64,000 bases of DNA from Prionace glauca (GCA_037974335.1 CM075760.1:47264138-47328137), one strand, 5' to 3'. Positions 11,331-24,040 are shown, numbered from the stretch's first letter. Numbers and translations are program-made. The notes: generated from the letters alone by a model not told the origin.

Positions 11331-11429
11331 TTGTCATTTCAGCAGAGAATGAATCAGTTAGAATTCTATTTAAAGAGTTCAAAACAGTGAGACGAGATCT
11401 CACAGAAACTAATAAAATTCCAGGAGGAA

Positions 11430-11722
11430 TTAGACACATAGAAGTAGGAATACGCCATTCAGCCCATCGAGCCTGCTCCGCCATTCATTTGAACATGGTT
11501 GATCATCAAATTTAACATCCTGATTCCTCTTTCCTCTCATATGCTTTGATCCCTTCAGTCCCAAGAGCTAGATCTATTTTCTTCTTGAAATCGGAAAACG
11601 TTTTAGTCTCAAATAGTGGTAGTGAATTCTATACATTCACCACCCTTCGGCTGAAGAAATTTCTTCCCATTTCAGTTCTAATAGGCTAACTCCTCTTTCT
11701 TCAAACTATGACCCCTAGTTAG
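11430..11722 (-). mobile_element. CR1-like LINE 3' end, minus orientation
   Basis: The plus strand shows the family's 3' region backwards: 'agtaggaatacgccattcag' then 'cattcaccacccttcggctg'. It is a diverged 5'-truncated copy. Confidence 0.6.
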
Positions 11723-11723
11723 A

Positions 11724-12095
11724 ATCATAAAAACCCTACAGTTCAGAAAAAGGCCATTCGGCCCATCGAGTCTGCACCGACGACAATCCCACCCAGGCCC
11801 TGCCCCCATATCCCCAATATTTACCCACTAATCCCTCTAACTACGCATCTCAGGACGTTAAGGGCAATTTTTTAGCATGGCCAATCAACCTAACCCATAC
11901 ATCTTTGGACTGTGGGAGAAAACCGGAGCACCCGGAGGAAACCCACGCAGACACGAGGAGAATGTGCTAACTCCACACAGACAGTGCTAACTACTTTGCT
12001 ACCAGAAATGTGCAGTATTAGATCGACAGTGTTTGGTTGGTGCAGTCTTGTTGGGCCGAAAGGCCTTTTCGTGTGCTGTAATTTTCTTTGTTTTT
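11724..12095 (-). mobile_element. tRNA-derived SINE plus an oppositely oriented SINE tail
   Basis: 11724-11990 is a well-kept minus-oriented SINE (aggccattcggcccatcgag, gcaattttttagcatggcc, aaaccggagcacccggagga). From about 12045 a plus-oriented SINE tail follows (ttgggccgaaaggcctttt, then TTTG repeats). Confidence 0.7.
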
Positions 12096-12294
12096 GTTAT
12101 TGTTGACAGTGCTGCTACACAGGACTTGGTGTCCATTTTCAATGCAGACAGCAGAAGTAGATTTTAGATATCGCATCTTCTTTTCCAGTGCCCAAAACCT
12201 CATAGAGTTTGCACTTACATAAGGATGCAGAGAATTGTGTTCTCCCAACCACCTTCATCGTTACTGTCATTGAACAACGCAGTAAAAATTGAGA

Positions 12295-12520
12295 CCACGT
12301 CCAATGCAATATAAACGTGGACACGGTCAATTGCAAAAGTAAGACTTCATCTGGTTTAAAACAAGCAGAGACAGATCTAAATTAATATAAATAGAGACAA
12401 CATCTAGCTTAAGATAAACAGAAACATTGTGAAGTTTAATATAAACAGAGATTGCGTCTAATTTAGTACAAATAGATAAAACGTCTAGTTTAATATGAGT
12501 AGAGACAGGCAATGTAAATT
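12295..12520. repeat. Diverged 27-30 bp minisatellite, block 1
   Basis: Several degenerate units of the form cgtctagtttaatataaac plus agagac follow one another at about 27-28 bp. The minus-strand frame shows the same 9-residue cycle (LDxxSxYIK). The same unit family recurs at 26.7-27.6, 32.1-32.9 and 36.5 kb. Confidence 0.65.
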
Positions 12521-12704
12521 TCTACATGCAATATGTTAAGAGTTTGGGTCTAGTGAAAAATAAACAAAGCCATGGACTCATAATAGAAGCTGACACAGGG
12601 TACGTTTACTGTAATATAAATCCCCATGACATTTGTAGAGACGGCCGTCCCATTAAAAAGTTACGGGACAGGAGTAAGATGGGGTTACCTGAAGAATGCA
12701 ACCT

Positions 12705-12865
12705 TTCCCCTGCATTGCCAAATTAAACACTCCCAAGGCAGCAATAGCATGATTTAGATACAAAGTGAATCTCCCTCTATACTTTCCAAATCAAATATTC
12801 CCAGAACAGTACACTGTCTAGAAACAGAATGAAACTCTCTGTAAAAGTCTGTTCAAACAAAATGG
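12705..12865. repeat. Diverged 70-80 bp satellite-like repeat, part 1
   Basis: Two or so units share 'caaatattcccagaacagta', a tract like 'gatacaaagtgaatctccct' and 'tatactttcc'. The same unit continues at 13175-13430. Confidence 0.55.
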
Positions 12866-12874
12866 ACATGATGT

Positions 12875-13025
12875 GGGTATGCCGGCGTTGGACTGGCGTA
12901 AACACAGTAAAAAGTCTGTCTGAGGCCAGAACTCTTCATTCACCTGACGAAGGGGCTAACCCCGAAAGCTTGTAAGTATATTATCAAATAAATAGGTTGG
13001 ACTAAAACCTGGTGTTGTCAAACAA
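12875..13025 (+). repeat. Short interspersed repeat with genomic relatives
   Basis: It begins gatgtgggtatgccggcgtt and ends 'ggactaaaacctggtgttgt'. The same ends appear inverted at 27655-27765 and in a palindromic copy at 62983-63142. It lies between two blocks of the 70-80 bp satellite, so it probably inserted into it. Confidence 0.6.
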
Positions 13026-13174
13026 AATGGAGACAGAAAGAGCATGGACTCTCTTCTAGGTAAAACCTCTTTTGCACTCTTCCTTCAGAGATTCGGGAGG
13101 CAGGTTTAAATTAGTGTTCGATGTTGGGGAAAGAACCGTCTACACAGTTCCACAAAACACTGTTTTGTGTTACA

Positions 13175-13430
13175 GTACAGGTCAGTTACGACAGGGATTA
13201 AATAAGGATTAAATCTTCCTTGACAAAGTCAAATCAAACATTCATAAGACAAGTACAGTGAGTTTAGATCCAGAGTAAATATTCCTTGTCACTGTCCAGT
13301 CAAATACTCTGAGGACAGGTATAGCACCGGCTAAATATAAGGAACGATCTTTCGGTAGTGCCACATCGAATCCTTATCACTAGGTACAGCCGAGGTTAGA
13401 TACAGAATGAAATATATCGAGCATTTCAAA
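13175..13430. repeat. Diverged 70-80 bp satellite-like repeat, part 2
   Basis: About three degenerate units with 'caaatactctgaggacaggt', 'gaggttagatacagaatgaa' and 'cactgtcc' match the block before the interspersed repeat. Confidence 0.55.
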
Positions 13431-14055
13431 ATCATAGAATGCTCAAGAAATCTTTGAGAATAAATCTCACTGACGGATTCCAATTAATTGAATTACGTTA
13501 TTTTAGAAGCCTATAACTCTGGCTGAGAGAATACATTAGGCAGACATTGAATTTATGCTGTGGAGTGAAGAAGATGAACCATCGTGAAGAGACAAAACAC
13601 AGAACCAGACAAGAGAAAGACAGGAAAAGAGATGAAACACGGGATATTTCCATGAACACATTTGCCATGTCATTATATTTCGGGATCAGAGGGAATATTT
13701 CCTAATTCTGAACATAGATATCATCATGATTGTTTTTCCTCACATAACTGATGAATAAATAATGTTGAAAAACAACCATTACTGGAATCCGTTGATTGAT
13801 TTGCATGGTTTTCTCTATTTCTGTGCTGTGTTCGTGGGGGAAATATTTGTTGTGTTTTTGTCCGTCAACATCTAATTTGGAATTACTATTTTTGTATTTA
13901 TTTACATAAATACCTCACTGTTTACAATGAAATGTTCATGACAGCAAAACCAGATAAACCGTCACTTGTTGATCAAAATAGCGGTTTATTTTAAGAATTT
14001 TAACAGTTGGTTCAAAATGAATCGAAACTTTTTGAACATTCATTCCACCAGTTAT
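13431..14055. other. Intergenic, nothing recognised
   Basis: AT-rich sequence with no gene, RSS or clear repeat. Confidence 0.4.
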
Positions 14056-14059
14056 ATTT

Positions 14060-15475
14060 AATTAAAGAAAGGGAACAGAGATAGCCCGGGAAATTACCGC
14101 CCGGTGAGTCTGACCTCAGTGGTTGGTAAGCTGATGGAGAGGCTTCTGAGGGACAAGATTTACGACCATTTGGAGAGGTTTGACATGATCAGGAATAGTC
14201 AGCATGGATTTGTCAATGGCAGGTCGTGCCTTACGAGCCTAGTTGAGTTCTTCGATAATGTGACTGAACACATTGACGAAGGAAGTGCCGTGGACGTAGT
14301 GTACATGGACTTCAGCAAGGCTTTTGACAAGGTCCCCCATGCAAGACTTCTTGAGAAGGTGAGAGGGCATGGGATCCAAGGGCCTTTGGCCTTGTGGATC
14401 CAGAACTGGCTTGCCTGCAGAAGGCAGAGAGTGGTTGTGGATGGGTCTTTTTCGGAATGGAGGTCAGTCACCAGTGGGGTGCCCCAGGGATCTGTTCTGG
14501 GACCCTTGTTGTTTGTCATTTTCATAAATGACCTGGATGAGGAAGTGGAGGGATGGGTTAGCAAGTTCGCTGATGACACGAAGGTCGGCGGTGTTGTGGA
14601 TGGTCTGGAAGGATGTCAAAAGTTGCAGCAGGACATAGATAGGATGCAGGAATGGGCGGAGAAGTGGCTGATGGACTTCAACGCGGATAAATGTGTAGTA
14701 GTCCATTTCGGCAGAACCAACGGGATGAACGGGTACACTATTAAGGGCAGGGGTCTTAGTAGCGTTGAAGAGCAGAAGGATCTCGGGGTCCGGGTTCACA
14801 GGACTCTTAAATCGGCCTCGCAGGTGGAGGAGGTGGTCAAGAAGGTGTATGGTGCACTGGCCTTCATTAATCGAGGGACTGAGTTTAGGAGTCGGGAGGT
14901 AATGCTGCAACTTTACAGGACCCTCGTCAGGCCTCATTTGGAGTACTGTGCGCAGTTCTGGTCGCCTCACTATAGGAAAGACGTAGAAGCTATTGAAAGG
15001 GTGCAGAGGAGATTTACAAGGATGTTGCCTGGACTGGGAGGCATGCCTTATGAAGATAGGTTGAGGGAGCTGGGACTCTTTTCCCTGGAGAGGCGAAGGT
15101 TGAGAGGCGGCCTGATAGAAGTTTATAAAATGTTGAGAGGAATAGATAGGGTGGACTCTCAGAGGCTATTTCCCCGGGTTGAAATGGTCGCTACGAGAGG
15201 ACACAGATTTAAGGTGCGGGGAGGGAAGTACAGAGGTGATGTTAGGGGTAAGTTTTTCACTCAGAGGGTGGTGAGTGATTGGAATCGGCTGCCGTCGTCG
15301 GTGGTGGAGGCGAACTCGCTGGGGTCTTTTAAAAGACTTCTGGATGAGTATATGGGGTTTAATGGGATTGGGGGTTATAGATAGGTCTATAGATTGGTGG
15401 GGTTGATGCGATCGGCGCAACTCGAGGGCCGAAGGGCCTGTTTGTGCTGTAATGTTCTATGTTCTAAAAAAAAAT
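14060..15475 (+). mobile_element. 5'-truncated CR1-like LINE (family B) with open RT frame
   Basis: The frame is uninterrupted for 426 codons (14104-15384). The RT fingers begin at NYRPVSLTSVVGKLMERLL, followed by HGFVNGRSCLTSLVEFF, VVYMDFSKAFDKVPHA, SGVPQGSVLGPLLFVIFIND and the catalytic KFADDTK with both aspartates. The thumb and C-terminal region end FNGIGGYR. A short 3' UTR ends tgttctatgttcta and then poly-A-like sequence. The endonuclease and ORF1 are missing, so it could not act alone, but the intact half-RT suggests a fairly recent insertion. Family B differs from family A in the RT sequence and the 3' tail. Confidence 0.9.
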
Positions 15476-15689
15476 CACACATTTCATTTCAGAATTAGTT
15501 CTGAAAGTTCTGATGTCACAAGTAATAAACCATCTGTGAACAGATAGATATTCTACTGAATGTTAATTTGATAGAGGATTTCATCTGTTTAAATAGACAA
15601 GTTAAATTTTAAAAGACAAATCTGATATCTGAAGTATTCCTGTCACAAATAGTGATCGCATTCACACAAAGGAAGAACCTCTTAGTGAT

Positions 15690-16190
15690 AACCAGTGTGG
15701 TGATAACCAGTGTGGTTATCACTAAGAGATAAACAAGCGACAGGGAAACGGATTCAATTCCAGCCTTGGGTGAGTGTGTGCGATTTTCACATTCTACCCC
15801 TATCCATGTGTGAGTTTCCTCCGAGTGCTCCGTTTCCTTCCACAGTCCAAGGATGCAAATGTTAGGTAGATTGGCTATGATAATTTGTCCCTTATCCTCC
15901 AATGCAACGTAGGATCATCGAATCACTACAGTGCAGAAGGAGACCATTCGGTTCATTAGATCTGCACCAGCTATCCAGCAAAGCATCCTTCCCAGGCCCA
16001 AGGTGGATTGTCTATTCTAAATTTCCTGTTAGTGTCCAAAGATGTGTAGGTTCAGGGGATTAGCCTGTGAATATGCGTCGTTATCGTGATAGGGTGAAGG
16101 CTGGGCCCAGGCAGGATGCTCTGTCGGAGAACCGCTGCAGACTTGTTGGACCAAATGGCCTCCTTTTGAACTGTAGAGATTCTATTATTT
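15690..16190. mobile_element. Cluster of SINE pieces in both orientations
   Basis: 15690-15905 is a plus SINE with a tRNA-like head (gattcaattccagccttggg) and 'gagtttcctccgagtgctcc'. 15908-16005 is a minus-oriented end piece (cagtgcagaaggagaccatt). 16006-16190 is the plus 3' half ending 'tggaccaaatggcctccttt'. The SINE seems to have been hit by a second copy and partly inverted. Confidence 0.6.
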
Positions 16191-16925
16191 GATGCTGCTA
16201 TGATCAGGCAGAAGAATCGTTATATACCCATTAATCTCAGAGCTTTCAAAGAATTACAAATATCATTTTGGTGGAACTTGCATTTATAGAACACTTTACC
16301 CGACATCATGTCATCCGAAAGTTCTTAAAGCTCATTGATGTACCTTTGTTGAATTTAGTTACTGCGATAATGTTAGAAATATACCAGATAATTTGCGTAC
16401 AACAAACTCCTACAAACCGCGATGTGGTAAATGGCCAGTAAATTTACGATTTTATTTTAAGAATGAGGATTTGGGTAGGAACAGCCTAGCTCTTCATAAT
16501 TATATCAGAAGATTTTGCATCCTGGCATCGATCTTAAATGACAATCAGGTTCTCTCTCTGCTGATGCCCATTGAGCTGCTGAGTAGCATTTTTGTTGTTT
16601 TAGTTTTAGATTTCCAGAATCTGCAGCATCTTACTCTGTTTTTATTGATCGTTTAGATGTGAGCATCACTGTCAAAATCAACATTAATTGTCCATACTGA
16701 GAAGGGGATTGTGAACCACATTGTTGAACTTGCCCTCTGGATCATTTTGTTGTTTGACTTTCTACAGCAGCTTTGATACAGGTGGATAGCTTGTTCGGCA
16801 ATTTCAGTGATGGCTAAGAGTCATTTTCATCACAGTGGAACTGGGGTCTTTGTAGGACAGACAGGAGAAAGTTGGGAATCTTCAGTGTTCAGTTATTTCC
16901 AAAGAGAAAATATCGTTTGAGGTAC
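16191..16925. other. Intergenic, no gene recognised
   Basis: No gene or RSS. A short piece of the hairpin repeat (tttccagaatctgcagcat) is present near 16610. Confidence 0.4.
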
Positions 16926-16960
16926 AAAAGCAATTCTGCGGATTCTGGAATTGAAACCAA

Positions 16961-17150
16961 AGGAGAAAATTCTGGAAAATCTCAACAGGCCTCGCAACAT
17001 CAGCGAAGAGTGAAAAGATCTGACGTTTCGAGGCTAGATGAACTTTTGACGAAGCTTTGACAAAGGGTCGTGTGGACTCGAAAAGACAGCTCTTCTCTTT
17101 CCTTACAGATGCTGCCAGGCTTGCTGAGATTTTCCAGCATTTTCTGTTTA
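16961..17150. repeat. Hairpin (inverted-repeat) interspersed element
   Basis: The left arm (about 16961-17055) and right arm (17056-17150) are near reverse complements. The left contains aaaatctcaacaggcctcg and gatctgacgtttcgaggct; the right contains cagctcttctctttcctta and gctgagattttccagcattt. It is a MITE-like palindrome. A diverged copy is at 28610-28762. Confidence 0.65.
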
Positions 17151-17515
17151 CTTTGTTTGAGGTTTATTTGGGTGGAGTAAATAGATTCTGACTCCCTGGG
17201 GCAGAGAAATTGTAGGTTGATCCAAGACTTTCGTACTGAAAGAAACACTACAAACACTGTTCAGGGACCTGTGGGACACAGGCCATCCAGTTGCTGCCAG
17301 TATTCAACGCGTTGTCTTTACAGTTCAGTCTCAGCGAGCCTCAGGGACGCCCGGTTTGTGCCCGTGGCTGAGTCAACAAAACCTCCGATTCGATACTTGT
17401 AAAAATGCATTAAAAGAAATAATGAAAATAAAACATCACATGCCCCAAACACACTCTCTCACCTTTTTATATTGGGAACAAGATATAAAAGGATGAAAAC
17501 AAGTACAAACCGATT

Positions 17516-17745
17516 AAAAAACAGCTTTCTTTCTGCTGAAATCAGACTTTTGAATGGATCTACCTCGCGTTAAGTTGAACTTTCTCTACACCCTAGCTTT
17601 GACTGCAACGCTGTCCTCTCTGCACTCTCTAATTTCCTTCTCTATGTACGGTCTGCTCTCTCTGTATGGCGCGCAAGAAACAATAATTTTCACCGTACAA
17701 GAACATAAGAACATAAGCAATAGGAGCAGAAGCAGGCCATCCAGC
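17516..17745 (+). mobile_element. Rex1-like LINE 3' end joined to an inverted CR1 tail
   Basis: 17516-17698 matches the 3' end of the LINE at 37.1-38.2 kb (cttttgaatggatctacct, ctctctaatttccttctcta). It stops where that element's AT-rich tail would be. 17701-17745 is a minus-oriented CR1 family A tail (gaacataagaacataagca, aggagcagaagcaggcc). Confidence 0.65.
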
Positions 17746-17850
17746 GCTGTCCTTACTTGGTCTGGCCGACATGTAATTCCAGAGCCACAGCAATGTAGTT
17801 GGCTCTCAACTGCCCTCGGACAAAGGGTGGGCAATAAATGCTGAACATCT
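17746..17850 (+). mobile_element. 3' fragment of a second SINE family
   Basis: The piece with 'tggccgacatgtaattccag' and 'gggtgggcaataaatgct' matches the end of the SINE at 43285-43612. Confidence 0.55.
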
Positions 17851-17865
17851 AGAAGTACCCATGTC

Positions 17866-18165
17866 CGTAGAATCTCTACATGCAGAAGGAGGCCATTTTA
17901 CCTAACGGGCCCGCACCGACACCATTCCCACCAATACCCATCACCCCATGTATATTGTCTGCGAATTCCTTTGACACTATGGGACAATTCATCATCGCCA
18001 ATCAGCCTAAGCAGCACATCCTTGGGCCGTATGAGTAAATAGGCAGACAGTTGGAGTATGTGCATACTGCACAGAGACAGTGACTTCACACAGACCCAAA
18101 CCGGTAATTGAACCCGGGTCCCTGGTAAAAGTGCAAAGAACTATGGCACTGTGCCTCCCACGAAT
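17866..18165 (-). mobile_element. tRNA-derived SINE, minus orientation
   Basis: A near full-length diverged copy: 'atgcagaaggaggccatttt' at the left and the tRNA-like head at the right, where the minus strand reads as a box B-like GGGTTCAATTACC. Confidence 0.65.
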
Positions 18166-18169
18166 TAAT

Positions 18170-19540
18170 TCATAAAAGAAAATCTATGATACAATGTTAC
18201 ACTTTATATTTCTCCAAATGCTCCTTAACCCTGTGAAAATTAACGGTAAAAGAAGCTTCGTTGGCTGATAATTAATTGAGTTGACAGAGAAATACAAAAT
18301 TGAAATCGGCTTTTGACGGAGAATTTAATGAATCAGAATGAACACAGAGTTCAGGAAAGTTCTCCGTCAACATCCAGATCATTGCAGCTCATTTTATTGG
18401 CCACCGGCCATCGAACATTCACTGGTACTGGGAGCACAGAACATCAGGACTTTGCGTCATATTGCACAGTATCACCAGAATAAATACTTAATCTTCCACT
18501 GAACCAGGTTATGAACTGGTCATTTCTTCATAGATTGGCAGCTCTGAGAGGTACTGTTTAATAATCGAAATCAGATCATGCTGCACAACAGAACATGGTA
18601 CTACTCAAGTGCAAGAGACTTTGCCTTTTTACTGCGGGGCAGAACACTGAGAATATTCCAGGAATCCGCGCTGTTCAAGGCAGTTATATGACTTTCTTTT
18701 AGTTTTAAATATTCTCACTTTTGGGCCATTACACTGATCCTATTGGACTGTGGGATTGAGGATATCAACATGTCTTTCGTGCATTCATGAAATTGCTCAC
18801 AAACTGGCTTTAATTGTTGGAAGGACATTTAAATTGAAGTTACACAAATGAAATAGCATCTAGCCAATTTACAAGTTTCGGATACTGTTTAATCACATAA
18901 TGAACAGTGCATTCACTTAAAATATTTGCTTGGAATGAATGCCATTTAAAACTTTCTTGTGGGAATCAAACATCTATTGTATAACTGGCTAAGTCCTATT
19001 TTATCCTTACATATTAGCGTTAACTTGTCCCATGCAGTATTTGGCAGCAGTCCAACCTGCTGCCAACTACCCAAAGATGTTTACTGAAAACATCTGAGTG
19101 TGTTTGTTCAGAAACTCAAAGGTCTGTTTCCTCAGTACTGAGCACTTGGCTGCAAGCCAACTTCAAACTCTTAGCATTGTCAATGGGGTTTATTTATAAT
19201 CAAATCTGCCCAGCAACAGTACTGGAGGCAACTTACTTATTTTTTTTAACTTGTAAACCTATATGAATGCTTCTCAATTCTTAGGAAAAGAAAGCTATCC
19301 AGCTTCTCTGGCACCTTGTTAGCAACAATGATGATCCCTCCAACACAACAAAACACTGTGATAGACAGATAGAAATAAATACAGGCAGATTGTGAGAGTT
19401 GATTCAGAGAGGTGATATATTTTATATGACATAAACATGTATATTTGTGTTTTATTTCACTTTATTCTTCCATGGGATGCGAAGGTCTCTGAAACGAGCA
19501 ACGTTTGTTTCATGTGCCGAAGATATTTTGAACTGATTAA
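18170..19540. other. Intergenic, no gene recognised
   Basis: AT-rich DNA with no convincing coding frame, V motif, RSS or repeat. A chance MTQSPDV-like string on the minus strand near 18465 was rejected. Confidence 0.4.
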
Positions 19541-19544
19541 TGTG

Positions 19545-19790
19545 CTAGGGCATCTCAGAAGGCATTGCCCAGTTATGTATACTGCTGTCTGTCTGGAGTC
19601 ACATCTTGGTGAGACCAAACAGGGATGGCAGATTTCCTTGAATGAGGAATCAGAGAAGTTTACCTGGTCGCTGTCAGTATGAATCAAGATTTTTTGATTG
19701 AATTCAAATTCCATCAGCTGCCATGGTCGGATTTAATCTCTTGTTGCCACATCACTGGCCTGGATTTCTAGATTGCCGGTCCACTGGAAA
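19545..19790 (-). mobile_element. Second-family SINE, minus orientation
   Basis: The plus strand shows 'ctggagtcacatcttggtga', 'ggcagatttccttgaatgag' and 'catcagctgccatggtcgga', the reverse of the element at 43285-43612. Confidence 0.6.
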
Positions 19791-20810
19791 TAATATTGCG
19801 CCATCATCTATGCAAAATATAAAGAATTTCTTGTGTTGATGCACGGATGAATAATAGTTGGATATCTGAATGCTTTCTTTGAGGAATCATTGAATGGATT
19901 GATGAATGCGACGACAGCTGGTCCTGAAATTTATTGTTCTACATACACATATTTGTGTCTCACTATTTCAAAAATCAAAGCATGTCCTTTACAGTCAGTC
20001 TACAACCTTTAGTCCTTCTAGATTTTCTTGGTGAATTCCATCCCCGGCATATGGGGAACAAATGAACTGAGCCTCACAAAGATTAGTCTGATTTTTCCCC
20101 ATGCTGATGGTAATTCTTCAAATCCAAGATAGAAAGAGGGAACATGATTAGGTTGATGAGGGAGGATTGTAATATTTGGAACATGTGGCCTTTCTAGTGC
20201 TACAAAATCACCCAACAGATCATCACCCAAATTAGTGAAGATAACAGGCTAAACAATAAACAATGTGCCAACTAAAATACTGTGAAACTGACTGGACAGC
20301 TTGAAGTTTTCAATTACTTGCCTGAACTGTATAAAATGAATCGGGATTTTAAGCTTCTAGGAATTCACATTAGATACAGATATTTTCAGTTCTACAGTCA
20401 TTATAAAAATGATACATAACGCCAGTGATGTATCAGGAGTTTCTGTGTGATGATAAGGCGATAAAGCGCAGAGGCTGCTGGGTAACTGCTACTATTTGGT
20501 TTGATTTAGTTCCATTTCCCGCTGAATTCTGGGGCAGATTTGATTCTTTGGTGACAGGAAGGTCAATGTGATCTCAGTACATTTGAATCTCAAATTATAT
20601 TAAATAAATTGCCATTATATTTGTATCAAATAAAATACTGACAATAATTGGTGAAATTTTAATTTATTTTTGTGAATTGAAGATTAATGGTAATGTTGGC
20701 ACCAAATCTTCAAAAAGGGAAAATCTACCCATTGCCCCTTGTCATTCAATGATATTACGATACTGAACCATACAATATAAACATTGTTGTATTAACTTGG
20801 TATATAAATG
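19791..20810. other. Intergenic, no gene recognised
   Basis: AT-rich sequence without recognisable features. Confidence 0.4.
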
Positions 20811-20814
20811 CTCC

Positions 20815-21400
20815 GAACGGACTATCCGGTCAGCAGAGTGTAAATAACCCACTGCCTGACTCCCCAAACCTGTCACCATCTACAAGGCACAAATCAGCAG
20901 TGTAATAGGATTCCCCCCACTTGCTTGAATGAGTGCAGCTCAAACAACATTTAAGAAGCTTTATACCATTCAGGACAAAGCAGCTGGCCTGACTAGCATA
21001 GCTTTTGCAAATTCTCATTCCATCCACCACCGACAAACAACAACAACATTATGAACCATCTACAAGTTTCACTTCAGAAACTCACCAAGACTCCTTGGGC
21101 AGCATTTCCAACCACATGAAGTTACCATCTGGAAGGACAGGAGTAATAGTTACCTGGGAATATCACCTATAAATTCCCTTCCAAGTCAGTCCTATATCTG
21201 ACTTGGAAGTATATCGCCCTTCCTTTAACGTTACTGGGTCAAAATCATGGACCTCTCTCTGTAACAGCTTTGTGTACATATCTACAACACAGGTTCTACG
21301 GCAATTCAAGAAGGCTGCTCACCACCAGCTTACAAAGAGCAATTAGGGGTAGGCACCAAATGTTGACCTCGCCAGCAAAGCCCACATCCCGAAAATTAAA
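20815..21400 (+). mobile_element. LINE 3' end relic
   Basis: Degraded coding sequence and 3' UTR of a non-LTR element. The plus strand has 'tgcttgaatgagtgcagctc', 'caggacaaagcagctggcct', 'ctgacttggaagtatatcgc', then 'gagcaattaggggtaggcac'. Pieces of the same 3' end recur near 25600, 32960, 35280 and 41420. Frames are broken throughout. Confidence 0.55.
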
Positions 21401-22110
21401 ACATAAATATATTAATGTTAATGAATGGATGATAATTGATGAACAAAATTGTGCAAATTTGTGACTGGATGGTTACTGGTGAAAATAAATGCCAACTTTT
21501 TGAACCTTTATAACTTTTTCTTTCTCTGCTGAGAGATAGGCTCCGTTCCACAGGAGATCCATGATTCAAAAACATCACACCATCTGAAAACAAAGCTGGC
21601 AGAGGACAACTGCAGAAAAATCTCCAACATAGCATCACGGGTAAGGCCTTTGCCCATGTCACATTTTAAAACTGCCATCTGCATGAAGACCGGGATTGCC
21701 CTGAAGCACCGTGTTATGTTTGTGTTGGAATATTTACTCAAGTAAACATCCCTTCCAAATTCCATAAGTGCGTATTTTTACCTACTTTCACGAATCTCAC
21801 TGACACTTGCAGCAGAGCAGGGGATGATTCGGGCGAAATTTGCTCTCCACCAAAAATCCTGTCTCATTCATGACACAGAAGATGACAACTTGCAACCACA
21901 ATTTGTAGCTTCATATGCAACACTTGTAATAGAATCAACCTCCCAAAAATTATCCTCTTCGGTCATCAACAAAGGTGACCTATGAAAAAGAAACCTTTCT
22001 GAAATTTGCATGTTTGCTGTTTGTCTAACTTTTATTGTAAATGGAAGGACGCCTGTTGTCATTATGAAATTGATTTGTACACAATGTAACATTTTGCAAC
22101 AAAGCACAAG

Positions 22111-22111
<1 letters not shown>

Positions 22112-22177
<66 letters not shown>

Positions 22178-22200
22178 CATACACACATGCATACACACAT
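22112..22200. repeat. (AC)n microsatellite
   Basis: More than 30 AC dinucleotides in a row, followed by ACACATGCAT variants. The open frames through it are products of the repeat. Confidence 0.97.
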
Positions 22201-22434
22201 TATCCTTCAACTTAACCCTCCACCCTGTCTTCCTGGGAGCCTTCAGAGATAATGACCCCAATTATCTTTCAGATGGAATGATGAAGAAATAAACTTTCCT
22301 CAACGCCATGATTGCCGAACTGGAGTTAAAGGTTCCAATGTCTCCAACAGCGCCTTGGTCAACATTCCTCCTTCTAACCAAAATGAACGAAAATACAAAA
22401 TGCCATGAATTGAGGCATTTTGCTCTGAGGCTGA

Positions 22435-23110
22435 CGTGGCCACATGGAAACAGGAGTAGGCTATTCAGCTCCTCGGACTCACCCCGCCATTCAGTAGGAT
22501 CTTGACTGATCTGTAACCAAACTCCATGTACCTACCACGGCCCATACCCATTGATGCTATTTCAGACTTAAATTTAACAATTGAACCAACACCCACCGCC
22601 GTTTCAGGAAGAGAGTTCCAAACGTCCGCCACTCTCTGTGTTTAGAAATGCTTTCTATCAACTGTCCTGTACGGCTTGGCCCTATTCGTTTTTAAAAAAA
22701 ATATACTGCCCTTTATTCTCGAGCCTTCAACTGGTGGAAGCATTTTATCCTTATTCACCCTGCCCTTCCCTGTAAATATTTTGATGATTTCTGTCAGAGC
22801 CCCCTTCAAACTTCTGAATTCGAGAAAAAAAGTCTTAATTTGTCTAATTTCTCCTCGCCGCCTAACCCCTTAAGACCAGGTCTAATTATTTTAAATCTGC
22901 GTTGAACTCCTTCCAGGGTCAACACCTTTCCAAAGTGTATTGCCCATATCTGCTCACAGTACTGCAATTGGGGTCTAACAACGATTTTGCACAATTGCAG
23001 CACGACATCTGCATCCCTATACTCCTGCCTTTAGATATGAAGACCAGCATTCTGTCGGCCTTCTTGTCTGTTTTCGCCATCAGTTCGTGGCATTTTAAGA
23101 AGCTTTGAAC
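22435..23110 (-). mobile_element. CR1-like LINE 3' half, diverged
   Basis: On the minus strand the 3' part of a CR1-like RT and its 3' UTR can be followed. Frames are broken, with pieces such as LCKIVVRPQLQYCEQIWAIH and FKIIRPGLKGLGGEEKL. The 3' end lies near 22440 (aacaggagtaggctattcag read in plus). Confidence 0.7.
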
Positions 23111-23754
23111 CTCATAAAATAAAAATCTCATCAGAGGAAAATTCAGTGCCAGAACCAAACCACTTCACTCACTTAACCTTTCTCCTCGATTTCTCTCACA
23201 CAACGCCTAACACACTTAAACTTTCTTATTTGGAATACGGCGGAAAAAATATATTGCTTTAATTTTCCCTCTTTTCTCTCAGTGATAATCTTCAGTCCAT
23301 CTTCGCTTCAATTAATCTATTTAAACCCCAAATACGATTATTTTCTTGATTCATTAAAATGGGAATAGCGGTGAATGCTGAGACCGGCAGCAATCTGTGT
23401 GGTTGGTTTTGATGCTGTCAGAGTGAGTTCACCCTCACAGGCAGGAAGACTGTTCACGGTGATAACAGCAAACTGACGCCGGTTGTTTGATTCTCAGGTA
23501 AACATTGATCCTTACTAAACATTGAAGGCTTGGGATTCAGTTTTAGCCTCAGGGTTATAGAGTCTTTTTAATAATGAATTTTTGTCCATAGGCATTTAAG
23601 TCCAGCAAGGGGCATGCGTGCGGTAGGTTGTGGTGGGCTGCTCTTGGATGTTGCTTCGGGAGTTGCCTACTGCTTCATGTCATTGGTGTGCGTAAACTGG
23701 ACCATCTCGAGGGCATCATGACAGCTCAGAGGCTATCTCTGTTGCTGTGCGGAC

Positions 23755-24040
23755 ACATGGATTTGGGCCTGTGTCCGTGGGAGTTTGCGCGTTCTCCCCG
23801 TGGTTGCGTGGGTTTCCTCCGGGTGCTCCGGTTTCCTCCCACATCCCAAAAATGTGCTTTTAGGCTGATTGATTGGGTAACAAATTGTCCCTATATTGGA
23901 CCTCCCTGATCCTCACACATTAGGCATAGACTAAAATCATGAATAGGTCACTGACCATGGGACGGCGGCGCGGGCTCGTTGGGCCGAAGGGCCTGTTTCC
24001 CGTGCTGTGTTGTTCTTTGTTTTTTGTTCTTTGTAACACA
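23755..24040 (+). mobile_element. tRNA-derived SINE, plus orientation, head missing
   Basis: Runs from 'gtgggagtttgcgcgttctc' through 'gtttcctccgggtgctccgg' to 'gttgggccgaagggcctgtt' and a TTTG-rich tail. The middle block is shortened. Confidence 0.7.

Noticed and set aside
18440-18480. Minus-strand MTQSPDV resembling the start of a V FR1.
   Set aside because: A stop follows within about 15 codons and no cysteine, FR2, FR3 or RSS is near.
21868-22261. Open frames of 78-110 codons around the AC repeat.
   Set aside because: They consist mostly of dinucleotide-repeat translation (CVCV, HTHT).
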